NCBI GenBank assembly: GCA_002435715.1
Contig: DISD01000005.1
Span: forward strand, 26,014 to 90,013
Source: Rhodospirillaceae bacterium UBA6219
GTDB taxonomy: Bacteria; Pseudomonadota; Alphaproteobacteria; Rhodospirillales; Magnetospirillaceae
Direction: 5' to 3'
Length of the DNA: 64,000 bases
The translations under genes and the position numbers were made by a program. Under the pieces are notes generated by a model that saw only the letters and a list, made by a program, of their open reading frames with translations, was not told where the DNA came from and ran no database searches. Of the stretch, positions 42,094-50,359 are shown piece by piece (the stretch's first letter is position 1; each line of letters begins with the position of its first letter).

Positions 42094-44357
42094 GGGCGCC
42101 TCCCGGTCAGGACGGCGAAACGCTGGTTCAGGACTTGGGCGGTGGCGTCCAGCAGCCGCAGGGCGATGTCGTCCACATGGCGGTTGCGCCAGGATTCCAG
42201 CGCCGTGCCCGCCACCCATTGGTTGAAGGCGCCCAGGGCCGGGCCGCAATGGATTTGGAAATCCACCTTGTGGGTGGTGTCGCCATCCAGCGCCCAGCGG
42301 CTGGCATTCTTGAAATAGCGGCGGAACACCAGGGCCATCTTGTGCTTGGGCAGACGTTCGGCCCGTTCGATGTCTTCGGGCGACAGACGGTTGCGCACGT
42401 CGTCCCACACCGCCATCAGCGGGCGTTGGAAAAAACGTTCTTCTAATTGGCGCCGGGTCGTGGCGTCGATGGAATCCAGTGACTCGAACTGGCGATAGAC
42501 CGCGACCAGCTTTTCCGCCCGCGCCGGGAAGAACAATCCCTTCTTCAGCACCTGGACCTTGGACCCCAGCTCGAACATCTCGCCCGATGGGGCGGTGGTC
42601 ATGTCGTGGACGGCCGCCGCTTCCAGCATGTCCTTGACGGCGTCGCTGGTGCCGGCCTCGATTGTCGCCTGGTTGATGGACCCGGTGACGATGTATTCGG
42701 CCCCCAGCACCAGCACGGCGGCGGCGGCTTCGGGGGTGCCGATGCCGCCCCCGGCCCCCACATGGACCCTGCCGGCGAAATTCGGGAAAGCGTCGGCACC
42801 GGCGTCGCGCACCCGCAGCACCGCCGGGATCAGGGTGAACGGCATGCCCTGGTCGGTGTGTCCGCCGGAATCGGATTCGACGGTGACGGCATCGGCCATG
42901 GGCACCTGGGCCAGCATTTCGGCCTGGGTGGCACTGATGGCGCCGGACTGCACCAGCTTGGCCACCAGTTTTTCCGGGGCGGGGGCCAGGAAAGCCGCGG
43001 CGACGTCGGGGCGCGACACTTTGGCCATGATGCGGTTGTGGGCCATGATGCGGCCGTTTTCCCGGCGCAGGCCGTGGGCCCGCCAACGCACCAGGGCGAT
43101 GGTCACTTCCATGAAGGCCGACGCCTCGATCACCCTGACCCCATGCTTCAGCAGCAGGTCGACCAGTTGGTCTTCCAGGTGCGGATGGTTGACATGGGCG
43201 ATGAAGTTGACGCCGAAGGGGGCGTTTTCGGGCAATTGGGCGCGGATGGCTTCGATCGCCGCCTCGATTTCGGGCATGGGCAAGCCGCCGGCGCCGAAGA
43301 ATGCCAGCATGCCGGCACGGCCCATGCGTACCACCATCTCCACCGAGGAAATGCCCTGGTACATGGCGCCGCAGACATAAGGGTGGGTCAGGCGGAAATC
43401 GTCGCAGAAACGGCGCGATCCCAGATTTCCCAGGCTGAACAATCCGGCTGGGGTGTCGTCGGCGACGGCTTGGTGTTGTTCCTCGGCCGCCAGGATGGCG
43501 GGGTCCAGCGGACCGGCTTCCGCCTCGGTGCGGCGCACCATGGGCTTGACCACCGGCGGACCGTCGCCGATTTCGGTGACGTCCTCGAAGCGCATGCCCT
43601 TGGCCAGCAGATAGCGCAGCGATTCGCACCATTGGACCGGGGCGGTGATCTGTTCGACCATGCGCGCGCGCAATTGGGCCGGGTCGTGGGGGCGGGCGGT
43701 GACGTTGGAAATCACCGGCACCTGTGGCGGGCCAAAGGTGAATTGGGTGGCGAAGCCAGCGAATTCGGCCTGGGCCTCGGCCATGAACGGGGTGTGGAAG
43801 GCGCCGCCCACCGGCAGCACCACGTAATGGCTGGCGCCTGCGGCGCGGAACACGTCTTCGGCGGCGACCACCGCGTCACGCTTGCCCGACAGCACGATCT
43901 GGCGTGGCGTGTTGAAATTGGCGGGATGGATGTCGGCCAAATCGTGCTGGCGCAATACCGCCTTGATCTGGTCGGCGTCCAGGCCGATGACCGCCGCCAT
44001 GCCACCGCCCTGGGCGCGATCCATCAACTCGCCACGCTTCTTGACCAGTTTCAGACCGGTGGCGAAATCCACCACGCCTGCGGCGAACAGGGCGGCGTAT
44101 TCGCCGACGCTGTGGCCCAGCACCACATCGGGCCGCTCGGTCTGGTCCAGGAATTTCAAGGCGCTGACCACATAAAGCGCGACTTGGGTGAAGTTGGTCC
44201 GCGTCAGTTTTTCCATCGGCCCGTTCAGGCACAAATCGGCGATGGAATAGCCCAAGATGGCATCGGCCTCGGCGACCTGATGGGCGAAACGGGCGAACAG
44301 CTCGGCCCCCATGCCGACCCGCTGGGCGCCTTGGCCGGGAAACAGGAACGCTTTCAT
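42090..44357 (-). CDS. Trans-acting acyltransferase / enoylreductase (AT-ER)
   Basis: 755 residues in two parts. Residues 1-290 are a malonyl-CoA:ACP acyltransferase: FLFPGQGAQ, nucleophile GHSVGE, and GAFHTPFM, whose Phe fits malonyl choice. Residues about 310-745 are a PfaD-type FMN-dependent enoylreductase of the 2-nitropropane dioxygenase fold (GAGGLPMPEIE, GVNFIAH, HVGAGGGIGTPEA, EYIVTGSINQA). It should load malonyl on every extending ACP, since PKS1 and PKS2 have no AT, and may reduce a double bond in trans. It is the only AT in the window; no acyl hydrolase accompanies it. ATG 44357 overlaps the ABC gene stop as ATGA; the open frame upstream to 44441 lies in that gene. The 3' end overlaps the PKS1 start. 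Confidence 0.95.
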   Translation of the reverse strand: MKAFLFPGQGAQRVGMGAELFARFAHQVAEADAILGYSIADLCLNGPMEKLTRTNFTQVALYVVSALKFLDQTERPDVVLGHSVGEYAALFAAGVVDFATGLKLVKKRGELMDRAQGGGMAAVIGLDADQIKAVLRQHDLADIHPANFNTPRQIVLSGKRDAVVAAEDVFRAAGASHYVVLPVGGAFHTPFMAEAQAEFAGFATQFTFGPPQVPVISNVTARPHDPAQLRARMVEQITAPVQWCESLRYLLAKGMRFEDVTEIGDGPPVVKPMVRRTEAEAGPLDPAILAAEEQHQAVADDTPAGLFSLGNLGSRRFCDDFRLTHPYVCGAMYQGISSVEMVVRMGRAGMLAFFGAGGLPMPEIEAAIEAIRAQLPENAPFGVNFIAHVNHPHLEDQLVDLLLKHGVRVIEASAFMEVTIALVRWRAHGLRRENGRIMAHNRIMAKVSRPDVAAAFLAPAPEKLVAKLVQSGAISATQAEMLAQVPMADAVTVESDSGGHTDQGMPFTLIPAVLRVRDAGADAFPNFAGRVHVGAGGGIGTPEAAAAVLVLGAEYIVTGSINQATIEAGTSDAVKDMLEAAAVHDMTTAPSGEMFELGSKVQVLKKGLFFPARAEKLVAVYRQFESLDSIDATTRRQLEERFFQRPLMAVWDDVRNRLSPEDIERAERLPKHKMALVFRRYFKNASRWALDGDTTHKVDFQIHCGPALGAFNQWVAGTALESWRNRHVDDIALRLLDATAQVLNQRFAVLTGRRP

Positions 44358-46009
44358 GTCGAAGCCTCCCACGACGCGCCGGGACGGTCCCAGACCACCG
44401 CGCCCAAATCCAGTTTGACCACCCGGTCGGCCACATGCCAATAGCGCTCGTCATGGGTGACGGCGACCACCAGCTTGCCCGCGGCTTTCAGCCGGGGGAT
44501 CAGGGTTTCGTAGAAATAGCGGCGAAAGTGGATGTCTTGTTCCGCCGACCATTCGTCGAACAGATAAATGGGGCGGTCTTCCAGCAGCGCTGCCACCAGG
44601 GCCAGACGTTTGCGTTGGCCGGTGGACAAGCTGGTGGTGGAAAACCGGCCGTCGACATAGCGGACCTTCGAGCCCAACCCCATGTCGTGCAGCAGGTCGT
44701 TGACGCGGGCGGGGTCGATGGATTCGGCGCCGTACAGGCGGTCGAACAGGTGGAAGTCGACGAAGATGGCGGAAAACAATTCCCGCAATCCGGCGACGTC
44801 CTGGCGGGTCAGGGTGTGCCCGTCCACCTGGATGGCGCCCCGCTCGGCGGGATACAAACCGCACAGCAGGCGCAGGGCGGTGGATTTGCCGCTGCCGTTG
44901 CCGCCGACCAGGAACACCACCTCGCCGCGGGTCAGGTCCAAAGACAGCGGGCCGGCGGTGAAGCTGGGGTCGCCATTTTCGTCATGATGGGTGAAGCCGA
45001 TGCGGTCATAACGGATGGTGGCGAAATCGGCCAAGGGTTGGGCGGCGCGCCTTGCGTCGGCGGGGGACACCCCGCCGGCTTCGATCAGGCGGCGTTCCAC
45101 CGTCAAGATGCCCAGCAGCCCGACCTGGGCGCGCAGGAACATGGGCGATTGGGCGACGATCTTGGTCAACGGGCTGATGCAGAACAGCAGCACGGGGACC
45201 AGTTGGAACACCATCAAGGTGTGGCCGTGAACGAAAGCCGGGAAGAAATAGGCGACGATGCCCAGCATCAGATAAGTGACGAAGGACGACAGCAGGATCA
45301 TCTCGGCCCAATGCTCGCCCGAGGCCACCAGGTCGGCTTCGGCGGCGCGGGACAAGCGGCGATAGGCCTGTTCCACCGCCTGACCGCGGGCGCTGTTCAG
45401 GCGCAGTTCCTTGGCGCCGCGCAAGATGGAATCGATGGCGTCCAGCAGACGCCCTTGCTGGCGTGACAGACGCCCCATGGTGCGGCTGAAACGGCGGTTG
45501 ATGGTCATGTAGGCGGCGATGCCCACCGCCACCGCCACCAGGAACACGGCAAAGGCCAGGGGCGACAAAACAGCCAGGTAAACCAGCGAGAAGAACAGCA
45601 GGACGGTCTGCTGCAGGGAATCCACCAACAGCGGGAAGGTCACCGACAGATGGTTGGTTTCGTGCGAGACCATGGCGTACAGGTTGCCACGCCCCACCCG
45701 GTCGGCGTCCAGCAATTCGGCTTGGCGCAGGCGGTCGACCACGTTCAGGCGCAGACGGTTCAGAAGGTCCTCGATGACCCGGTTGGCCCGCAACAGCGCC
45801 GTGTTGTTGCACAGGTAATAGGTCAGGAAGGTCAGGCCGAAAGCCACCCACATGACCAGCCCCGGCCACTGGCCCTGGGCCACGTCGACGGCGATGGAGT
45901 TGATGGCCACCAGCAATCCGGCATTGGCCATGCCGGCCACCAGGATCAGCGCCGCCATGATCAGCAAGGTTCGCCGCCCGGCGCCAGCCAGGAAGTGGAC
46001 GATGGTCAT
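44354..46009 (-). CDS. ABC transporter, fused permease-ATPase (SyrD/PvdE type), second copy
   Basis: 551 residues. An N-terminal membrane domain of about six helices (residues 15-330; for example LIMAALILVAGMANAGLLVA) is followed by an ATPase with Walker A GGNGSGKST, signature SLSTGQRKRLAL and Walker B PIYLFDEWSAEQD. This layout and ATPase are typical of the cyclic-peptide exporter family (SyrD, PvdE) found in NRPS and PKS clusters. It is clearly related to the gene before it and overlaps it by 4 bases, so the two probably form a heterodimer that carries the finished product or a precursor across the inner membrane. It in turn overlaps AT-ER by 4 bases. Confidence 0.92.
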   Translation of the reverse strand: MTIVHFLAGAGRRTLLIMAALILVAGMANAGLLVAINSIAVDVAQGQWPGLVMWVAFGLTFLTYYLCNNTALLRANRVIEDLLNRLRLNVVDRLRQAELLDADRVGRGNLYAMVSHETNHLSVTFPLLVDSLQQTVLLFFSLVYLAVLSPLAFAVFLVAVAVGIAAYMTINRRFSRTMGRLSRQQGRLLDAIDSILRGAKELRLNSARGQAVEQAYRRLSRAAEADLVASGEHWAEMILLSSFVTYLMLGIVAYFFPAFVHGHTLMVFQLVPVLLFCISPLTKIVAQSPMFLRAQVGLLGILTVERRLIEAGGVSPADARRAAQPLADFATIRYDRIGFTHHDENGDPSFTAGPLSLDLTRGEVVFLVGGNGSGKSTALRLLCGLYPAERGAIQVDGHTLTRQDVAGLRELFSAIFVDFHLFDRLYGAESIDPARVNDLLHDMGLGSKVRYVDGRFSTTSLSTGQRKRLALVAALLEDRPIYLFDEWSAEQDIHFRRYFYETLIPRLKAAGKLVVAVTHDERYWHVADRVVKLDLGAVVWDRPGASWEAST

Positions 46010-47640
46010 GCTTCCCCCCGGGTCTCGGCGGTGACGATTCCCAAATCCATGGTCAGGCGGCGGTCGCAGGCCGACCAGTAACGGTCGTCATGGGTGACCG
46101 CCAAGACGGTCTTGCCCCGGGCTTTCAACTCGGGCAGCAGGCGGGTGTAGAAAATGTCGCGGAAATGCGCGTCCTGGTCCGCCGCCCATTCGTCGAACAG
46201 ATAGATGGGGCGGTCTTCCAGCAGGGCGACGATCAGGGCCAGTCGTTTGCGCTGGCCGGTGGATAGGTTGGTGGTGGAAAAACGGCCGTCGGCGAAGCTG
46301 ACCTTGTCGGCCAGTTCCATCTGGGTGATCAGAGCGTTGACCCGTTCGGCATCCACCTGTTCCAGGCCGTACAGGCGGTCGAACAGGTGGAAGTCGGCGA
46401 AGACGGCCGCGAACACTTCGCGCAAATCCCGCCGTTCTGCCGTGCCGACCACAGAGCCGTCGACGCTGATGGTTCCGGATTCCGGCAGGTACAGGCCGCA
46501 CAGCAATTTCATGGCGGTGGACTTGCCGCTGCCGTTGCCGCCGGTGACGAACACCGTCTCGCCCCGGCGCAAGGTCAGGTTCAGCGGCCCCGAGGTGAAG
46601 CACACGTCGCCGTCTTCGTCACGATAGCTGAAGGTCAGGGCGTCATAGGTGATGGCGGAAAAATCGGCGAAGCGCGAGGCCGCCACGGGTTCGGATGGCT
46701 CGGCGCGGCCTTGGTCCAGCCGGCGTTCCAGCCGCTCCACATGGCCCAGCCCCATGTCGGCGCGGGCGTAAAGCGGCGCCACCGCGGTCAGCGCGGTGAC
46801 CGGGCCGACGCAGAAGATGGCGGCGGCGGTGATCTTGTAGATGGCGTCGGTGTAGCCGTCGAAGAAACCGGGCAGGATGAAGATCACCACGCCGACCAGG
46901 GCGTACAGGAAGGCGTTGCCGAATTGCAGCAACACCACCCATTTGCCGCCGACCCCCACCACCTTGGTCTTCAGGTCGTCCACCACTTGGGTGAAATGGG
47001 CGAACAACGCGTCGTTGCGGTCGGCGTTCAGGCGGATTTCCTGAAAGCCCTTGGTGAAATGGCTCAGGCTGTCCAGCATGGCCGCTTCCTGGTGATGCAC
47101 TTCGATCAGCGCCCGGTCCAGGCGTTGCCGGCGCATCCAGAACAGTACCAGCCCGAACACCGTGCAGGCGGCGACCACGGCGAAGGCCGGTACCGAGATG
47201 GTGGCGATGTAAAGCAGGCAGAACACCAGCAGCACGCTGCTTTGCGCGGCGCTGACCAGCAATGGCAGACTTTGCGACAGGTGGTTGATTTCCTGGGCGA
47301 TGGTGGCGAACAGCTCGCCCTGATCCAGTTGTTCCAGGCCGCGTAAATCGACGCGGCGGATCTTGCCGACCACCCGCTGGCGGACCGCTTCCAGGCGATG
47401 TTGCACCATGCGGTTGGCTTCGCGCAGCGACGCCCGGTCGGCCAGATAGAAAAAGGCGAACAGACAGACGTAAAGCGCGATTGTGTCGACGCCCAAAGGC
47501 TGCGCCAGCACCGCCTGTTCGGCGGCGTGGTTGATCATGCCCAAAAGCGCAGCGTTGGACAGGCCGGCCAGGCAGGTGACGCCCAGCACGTAACGAAATC
47601 CGGTGGCGTTGCCCATGCTCAGCAAACGAACGATGTGCAT
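46006..47640 (-). CDS. ABC transporter, fused permease-ATPase (SyrD/PvdE type), first copy
   Basis: 544 residues from ATG 47640 (MHIVRLL); an in-frame TTG at 47652 is less likely, because the purine-rich GGGGGGAG would touch it directly, while it lies 12 bases before the ATG. Six predicted membrane helices in the first 330 residues, then Walker A GGNGSGKST, signature NLSTGQRKRLAL, Walker B PIYLFDEWAADQD, and a conserved His in AVTHDDRYW. It is the first gene of the long PKS operon. Its partner is the next gene. Export, and so self-protection against a toxic product, is the likely role. Confidence 0.92.
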   Translation of the reverse strand: MHIVRLLSMGNATGFRYVLGVTCLAGLSNAALLGMINHAAEQAVLAQPLGVDTIALYVCLFAFFYLADRASLREANRMVQHRLEAVRQRVVGKIRRVDLRGLEQLDQGELFATIAQEINHLSQSLPLLVSAAQSSVLLVFCLLYIATISVPAFAVVAACTVFGLVLFWMRRQRLDRALIEVHHQEAAMLDSLSHFTKGFQEIRLNADRNDALFAHFTQVVDDLKTKVVGVGGKWVVLLQFGNAFLYALVGVVIFILPGFFDGYTDAIYKITAAAIFCVGPVTALTAVAPLYARADMGLGHVERLERRLDQGRAEPSEPVAASRFADFSAITYDALTFSYRDEDGDVCFTSGPLNLTLRRGETVFVTGGNGSGKSTAMKLLCGLYLPESGTISVDGSVVGTAERRDLREVFAAVFADFHLFDRLYGLEQVDAERVNALITQMELADKVSFADGRFSTTNLSTGQRKRLALIVALLEDRPIYLFDEWAADQDAHFRDIFYTRLLPELKARGKTVLAVTHDDRYWSACDRRLTMDLGIVTAETRGEA

Positions 47641-47850
47641 AACGCGGAGCAACTCCCCCCTCGGGTAAGATCAGACCTTGTCCGGTCCGTTGTCCCACCC
47701 CCCTGGACTGGTTGGCATGATATAGATAATTCTCGTGCAAGGCACGCGCAGAAACAAAGGGGCACTTAAGCCGGCGGTTGCGCACGTGTTTCGCTTTGAG
47801 TTTTGCATCCAAGCGGGAATTAATCCCATGTTGTGTTCTGGCGGGGTGTG
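47641..47850. promoter_or_regulatory. Divergent promoter region of the PKS operon and the PPTase gene
   Basis: This 210-bp gap separates the divergent exporter and phosphopantetheinyl transferase genes. An AT-rich patch at 47719-47733 stands out from the GC-rich surroundings. A weak minus-strand candidate is TTGTTT (complement of 47752-47757), 17 bases, GAGAAT. No clear operator palindrome or riboswitch was seen, and no pathway regulator gene is in the window. Confidence 0.4.
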
Positions 47851-48576
47851 ATGGAAGCCCAACGGGTCAGTGTCTGGTGGCTTGACGTGTCAACGGTTGC
47901 CGAAACCCAATGGGCGGCGCTGACCGCCCGGTTGCGCGACGACGAACGGGCCCGCTCCCAACGCTTTCATTTCGACCATGACCGGTTTTCCTATGTGGCG
48001 GCGCACGTCTTGGGGCGGGGCCTGTTGGCGGCGTGGACCGGCATCGCCGCCAATGCCTGGACGTTCACGGCCGACGGCTTTGGCAAGCCGGAAGTCGCCG
48101 CCCCGGCCTGGCCCCGGCGGCTGCGGCTGAATTTGTCCCATACCAGGGGGCTGGCGGCGGCGGTGCTGACCGAGGACAGCGATGTGGGGGTGGACGTGGA
48201 ATGGCTGGATCGCCGGCCGGTGGAAGAGGAACTGGCCCCGCGTTTCTTCGCCGCGGCCGAATGTGCCCAGCTTGCCGCCATGGCCCCCCAGGACCGTCAT
48301 CACGGGTTTTTGGCCTTGTGGACGCTGAAGGAAGCCTATGTGAAGGCCATCGGCAAGGGGCTGGCGCAGCCGCTGGACAGCTTCGCCTTCACCTTGGACC
48401 CACTGGGTGTCAGCTTCGACGACGATCTGGCCGACGACCCATGCCACTGGCTGTTTCGTCGGCTGCGGCCCAGTCCGTCGCACATTCTGGCCTTGGCCTT
48501 GCGACACCCCGACCCCGCATCGGTGCAGATCGAGGCGCGGGCGATGTCGGTGGCAGAGCTTTTGACCTATCCCTGA
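47851..48576 (+). CDS. Sfp-type 4'-phosphopantetheinyl transferase
   Basis: 241 residues from ATG 47851 (GGCGGGG lies just upstream). It moves the phosphopantetheine arm of CoA to the Ser of carrier proteins, turning all ACPs and the PCP of the cluster to holo form. Motifs: FTADGFGKPEVA, NLSHTRGLAAAVL, DVGVDVEWLDRR (metal-binding acids) and the hallmark WTLKEAYVKAIGKGL. It reads away from the PKS operon out of a shared intergenic region and may be regulated with it. Its 3' end overlaps the next, convergent gene by 10 bases. Confidence 0.95.
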   Translation: MEAQRVSVWWLDVSTVAETQWAALTARLRDDERARSQRFHFDHDRFSYVAAHVLGRGLLAAWTGIAANAWTFTADGFGKPEVAAPAWPRRLRLNLSHTRGLAAAVLTEDSDVGVDVEWLDRRPVEEELAPRFFAAAECAQLAAMAPQDRHHGFLALWTLKEAYVKAIGKGLAQPLDSFAFTLDPLGVSFDDDLADDPCHWLFRRLRPSPSHILALALRHPDPASVQIEARAMSVAELLTYP

Positions 48577-49394
48577 CCGGGCAGGATGTCGCGCAGGTAA
48601 TGCTCCAATCCCCGGCTTTCATCCCATTGCCGGGGATGGCCCAACGACACTTCCTCGAAACGGGTGCCGTCGCGCCAATCGGTGCGGCGCACATGCAGGT
48701 GGCCGCTGACCACCGCCTTGGCGCGGAAACGCCGGTGCCAGTTTTCGGTGGCGGTGGTGCCACACCAGGGTGTGAAGCGCGGGGCGCGGGGGATGTGGAT
48801 CAAATCGGCGCGCAGGGGGAAGTGGTTGGCCAGCACCGTCGGCAGGGCGGGGTCCAGTGCCGCCAGACGGGCTTCGCTGTAATGCAGCCGCTCGGCGCAC
48901 CAGGCGTCGCGGCTGGGGTACGGAACCGGGTCCAGCAGCATTTCATCGGCGCAGACATTGCGCATTTCCGCCGCCCACGGCACCACCTGGTCGCGGGTGA
49001 CCTGGGGCGGGCGGAAGCTGTAGTCGTAAAGCACGAATAACGGCGCGATGACGCAGGGACCGCCGGGGCCGTCCCACAGCGGAAAGGGGTCTTGGGGGGT
49101 CAGCACGTCCAGCGATCGCGCCATCTCGACCAAGGCGTCATAGCGGGCGACGCCGCGTCGGGGCGGGGTGCCGTCTTCTTCGGGAACGCACCATAATTCG
49201 TGGTTGCCGGGCAGCCACAGCACCCGGGCGAACCGGCGGCGGCATTCGGTGAAGGCCAGACGGACATGGTCGAAACGTTCGGCCACGTCACCGGCCAGGA
49301 TCAGCCAGTCGTCGGAATGGTCGGGCAGGCTGTCCAGGGCGTCGCGGTTGACGGCGCTGGCCAGATGCAGGTCGCTGATCGCCAAAAGCCTCAT
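48567..49394 (-). CDS. PptH-like metallophosphoesterase (candidate holo-ACP phosphopantetheinyl hydrolase)
   Basis: 275 residues from ATG 49394. Calcineurin-type metal motifs are all present: ISDLHLA, LAGDVAER, LPGNHELW, LANHFPL and SGHLH. Beyond the fold, stretches such as DDWLILAGDVAER, YPSRDAWCAERL, WCGTTATENWH and RFEEVSLGHPRQW are, from memory, close to mycobacterial PptH (Rv2795c), which removes phosphopantetheine from carrier proteins and is encoded beside the transferase PptT. Here the gene likewise sits beside the phosphopantetheinyl transferase, converging with a 10-base overlap. The specific activity is inference; a general metallophosphoesterase is the fallback. The frame is open to 49577, but the upstream part lacks family similarity. 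Confidence 0.75.
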   Translation of the reverse strand: MRLLAISDLHLASAVNRDALDSLPDHSDDWLILAGDVAERFDHVRLAFTECRRRFARVLWLPGNHELWCVPEEDGTPPRRGVARYDALVEMARSLDVLTPQDPFPLWDGPGGPCVIAPLFVLYDYSFRPPQVTRDQVVPWAAEMRNVCADEMLLDPVPYPSRDAWCAERLHYSEARLAALDPALPTVLANHFPLRADLIHIPRAPRFTPWCGTTATENWHRRFRAKAVVSGHLHVRRTDWRDGTRFEEVSLGHPRQWDESRGLEHYLRDILPGQG

Positions 49395-49530
49395 GTTCCA
49401 GACATAGCAGAGCGACGGCCGCTCTGCCAAGCCGACGCCTTGACGCCTTCCACCGCATGGTGGAGACTGCCCGGCGATGTTCGTCCTGTGGTGTCGGTAC
49501 GCACAGCGATCCAAACCGGGGAAACTGCCG
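49395..49530. promoter_or_regulatory. Divergent promoter region of the tailoring / HMGS operon
   Basis: This gap separates the PptH-like gene from the plus-strand operon. A weak sigma-70 candidate for the plus strand is TTGACG (49440-49445), 17 bases, GAGACT (49463-49468). An inverted repeat CCACC-GCAT-GGTGG (49450-49463) lies in the spacer and could be an operator. Confidence 0.3.
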
Positions 49531-50334
49531 ATGCAATTCGCCTGCTTGCCCGATGGCCGCACCATCGCCTGCGTCAATTCCTATGAAGTCGATTTCTCGG
49601 TCCACGAGATTTTCGCCGAGGATCTGGCGGCCCACGGACTTTCACTGACGTCGGATGCCACCGTGCTGGATGTCGGCGCCAATATCGGCCTGTTCGCGCT
49701 TTATATCCGCGACCGTTATCCGCAAGCCCGCGTCGTCGCCTATGAACCCATGCCCGAGGCCTTCGCCGCCCTGGCCCACAACATGGCGGCGATGAACCCG
49801 CCGGGACGGGCGGTGCAACTGGCGTTAGGAGCTGCGCCCGGCTGGGCCGATTTCGACTATTTCCCCGGTGTGTCGGCACTGTCCACCCAGGACCACGCCC
49901 TGGGTGAACGCATGGCGGGTGGCTTGCGGGCGCTGTTGGCCGGTGGCCAGGACGCCCCGGTCCAAGACATCTTGGACAAGACCGGCGCCACCGAAATGGC
50001 CACCGACAGTACTTTCGTCGATCAGTTGCTGCGCCCGCAGGTGGTCCGTGCCGAAATCGACACCGTGTCGGCGCAACTGGCGAAACTGGGCATTGATCGC
50101 GTCGATCTGTTGAAGGTCGACACCGAAGGGGCCGAAGCCCAGGTTCTGGCCGGGCTGGCCGAGGACGATTGGGCGAAAATCCGTCAATTGCTGGTCGAGG
50201 CCCATCACGGCGAGGACGCCGCCCGCCAGTTGGACGCGGATTTGCGCGCTCGCGGATACCGCACGCAATTGGCCCGGCACCCCTTGTGCCAGCCGGGCGC
50301 CGAGGTTTTTCACATCTATGCCGCGCGGCCCTAG
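49531..50334 (+). CDS. FkbM-family methyltransferase (tailoring O-methyltransferase candidate)
   Basis: 267 residues from ATG 49531, which has GGGGAA at good spacing; an upstream ATG at 49477 lacks a ribosome site. SAM-binding motif VLDVGANIGLFALYI, acidic strand end VVAYEPMPEA, and the FkbM-type second motif VDLLKVDTEGAEAQVL. FkbM proteins methylate oxygen atoms on polyketides and sugars. It opens the plus-strand operon and is followed after 25 bases by a P450. A methyl ether oxidised by the P450 to a methylenedioxy bridge, as in the 1,3-dioxane of sesbanimides, would explain the pairing; this is inference. Confidence 0.88.
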   Translation: MQFACLPDGRTIACVNSYEVDFSVHEIFAEDLAAHGLSLTSDATVLDVGANIGLFALYIRDRYPQARVVAYEPMPEAFAALAHNMAAMNPPGRAVQLALGAAPGWADFDYFPGVSALSTQDHALGERMAGGLRALLAGGQDAPVQDILDKTGATEMATDSTFVDQLLRPQVVRAEIDTVSAQLAKLGIDRVDLLKVDTEGAEAQVLAGLAEDDWAKIRQLLVEAHHGEDAARQLDADLRARGYRTQLARHPLCQPGAEVFHIYAARP

Positions 50335-50359
50335 GCCGCGGTCACGAAGGGGGACGTTG

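Noticed and set aside
42094..43632. N-terminal extension of PKS1 by about 510 residues
   Set aside because: The extension overlaps the well-conserved ER part of AT-ER and reads as Arg/Gly/Pro-rich sequence; the KS starts right after the ATG at 42093.
2796..47640. Insertion sequences, phage genes or tRNA sites in the PKS region
   Set aside because: No transposase, integrase, terminal repeats or tRNA-like sequence seen; the operon is uninterrupted.
47641..47652. TTG start for the first ABC gene
   Set aside because: The purine-rich ribosome site would abut it; the ATG four codons later is better.
49395..49577. Upstream extension of the PptH-like gene
   Set aside because: The extra residues have no family similarity and cross the promoter region and start of the divergent gene.
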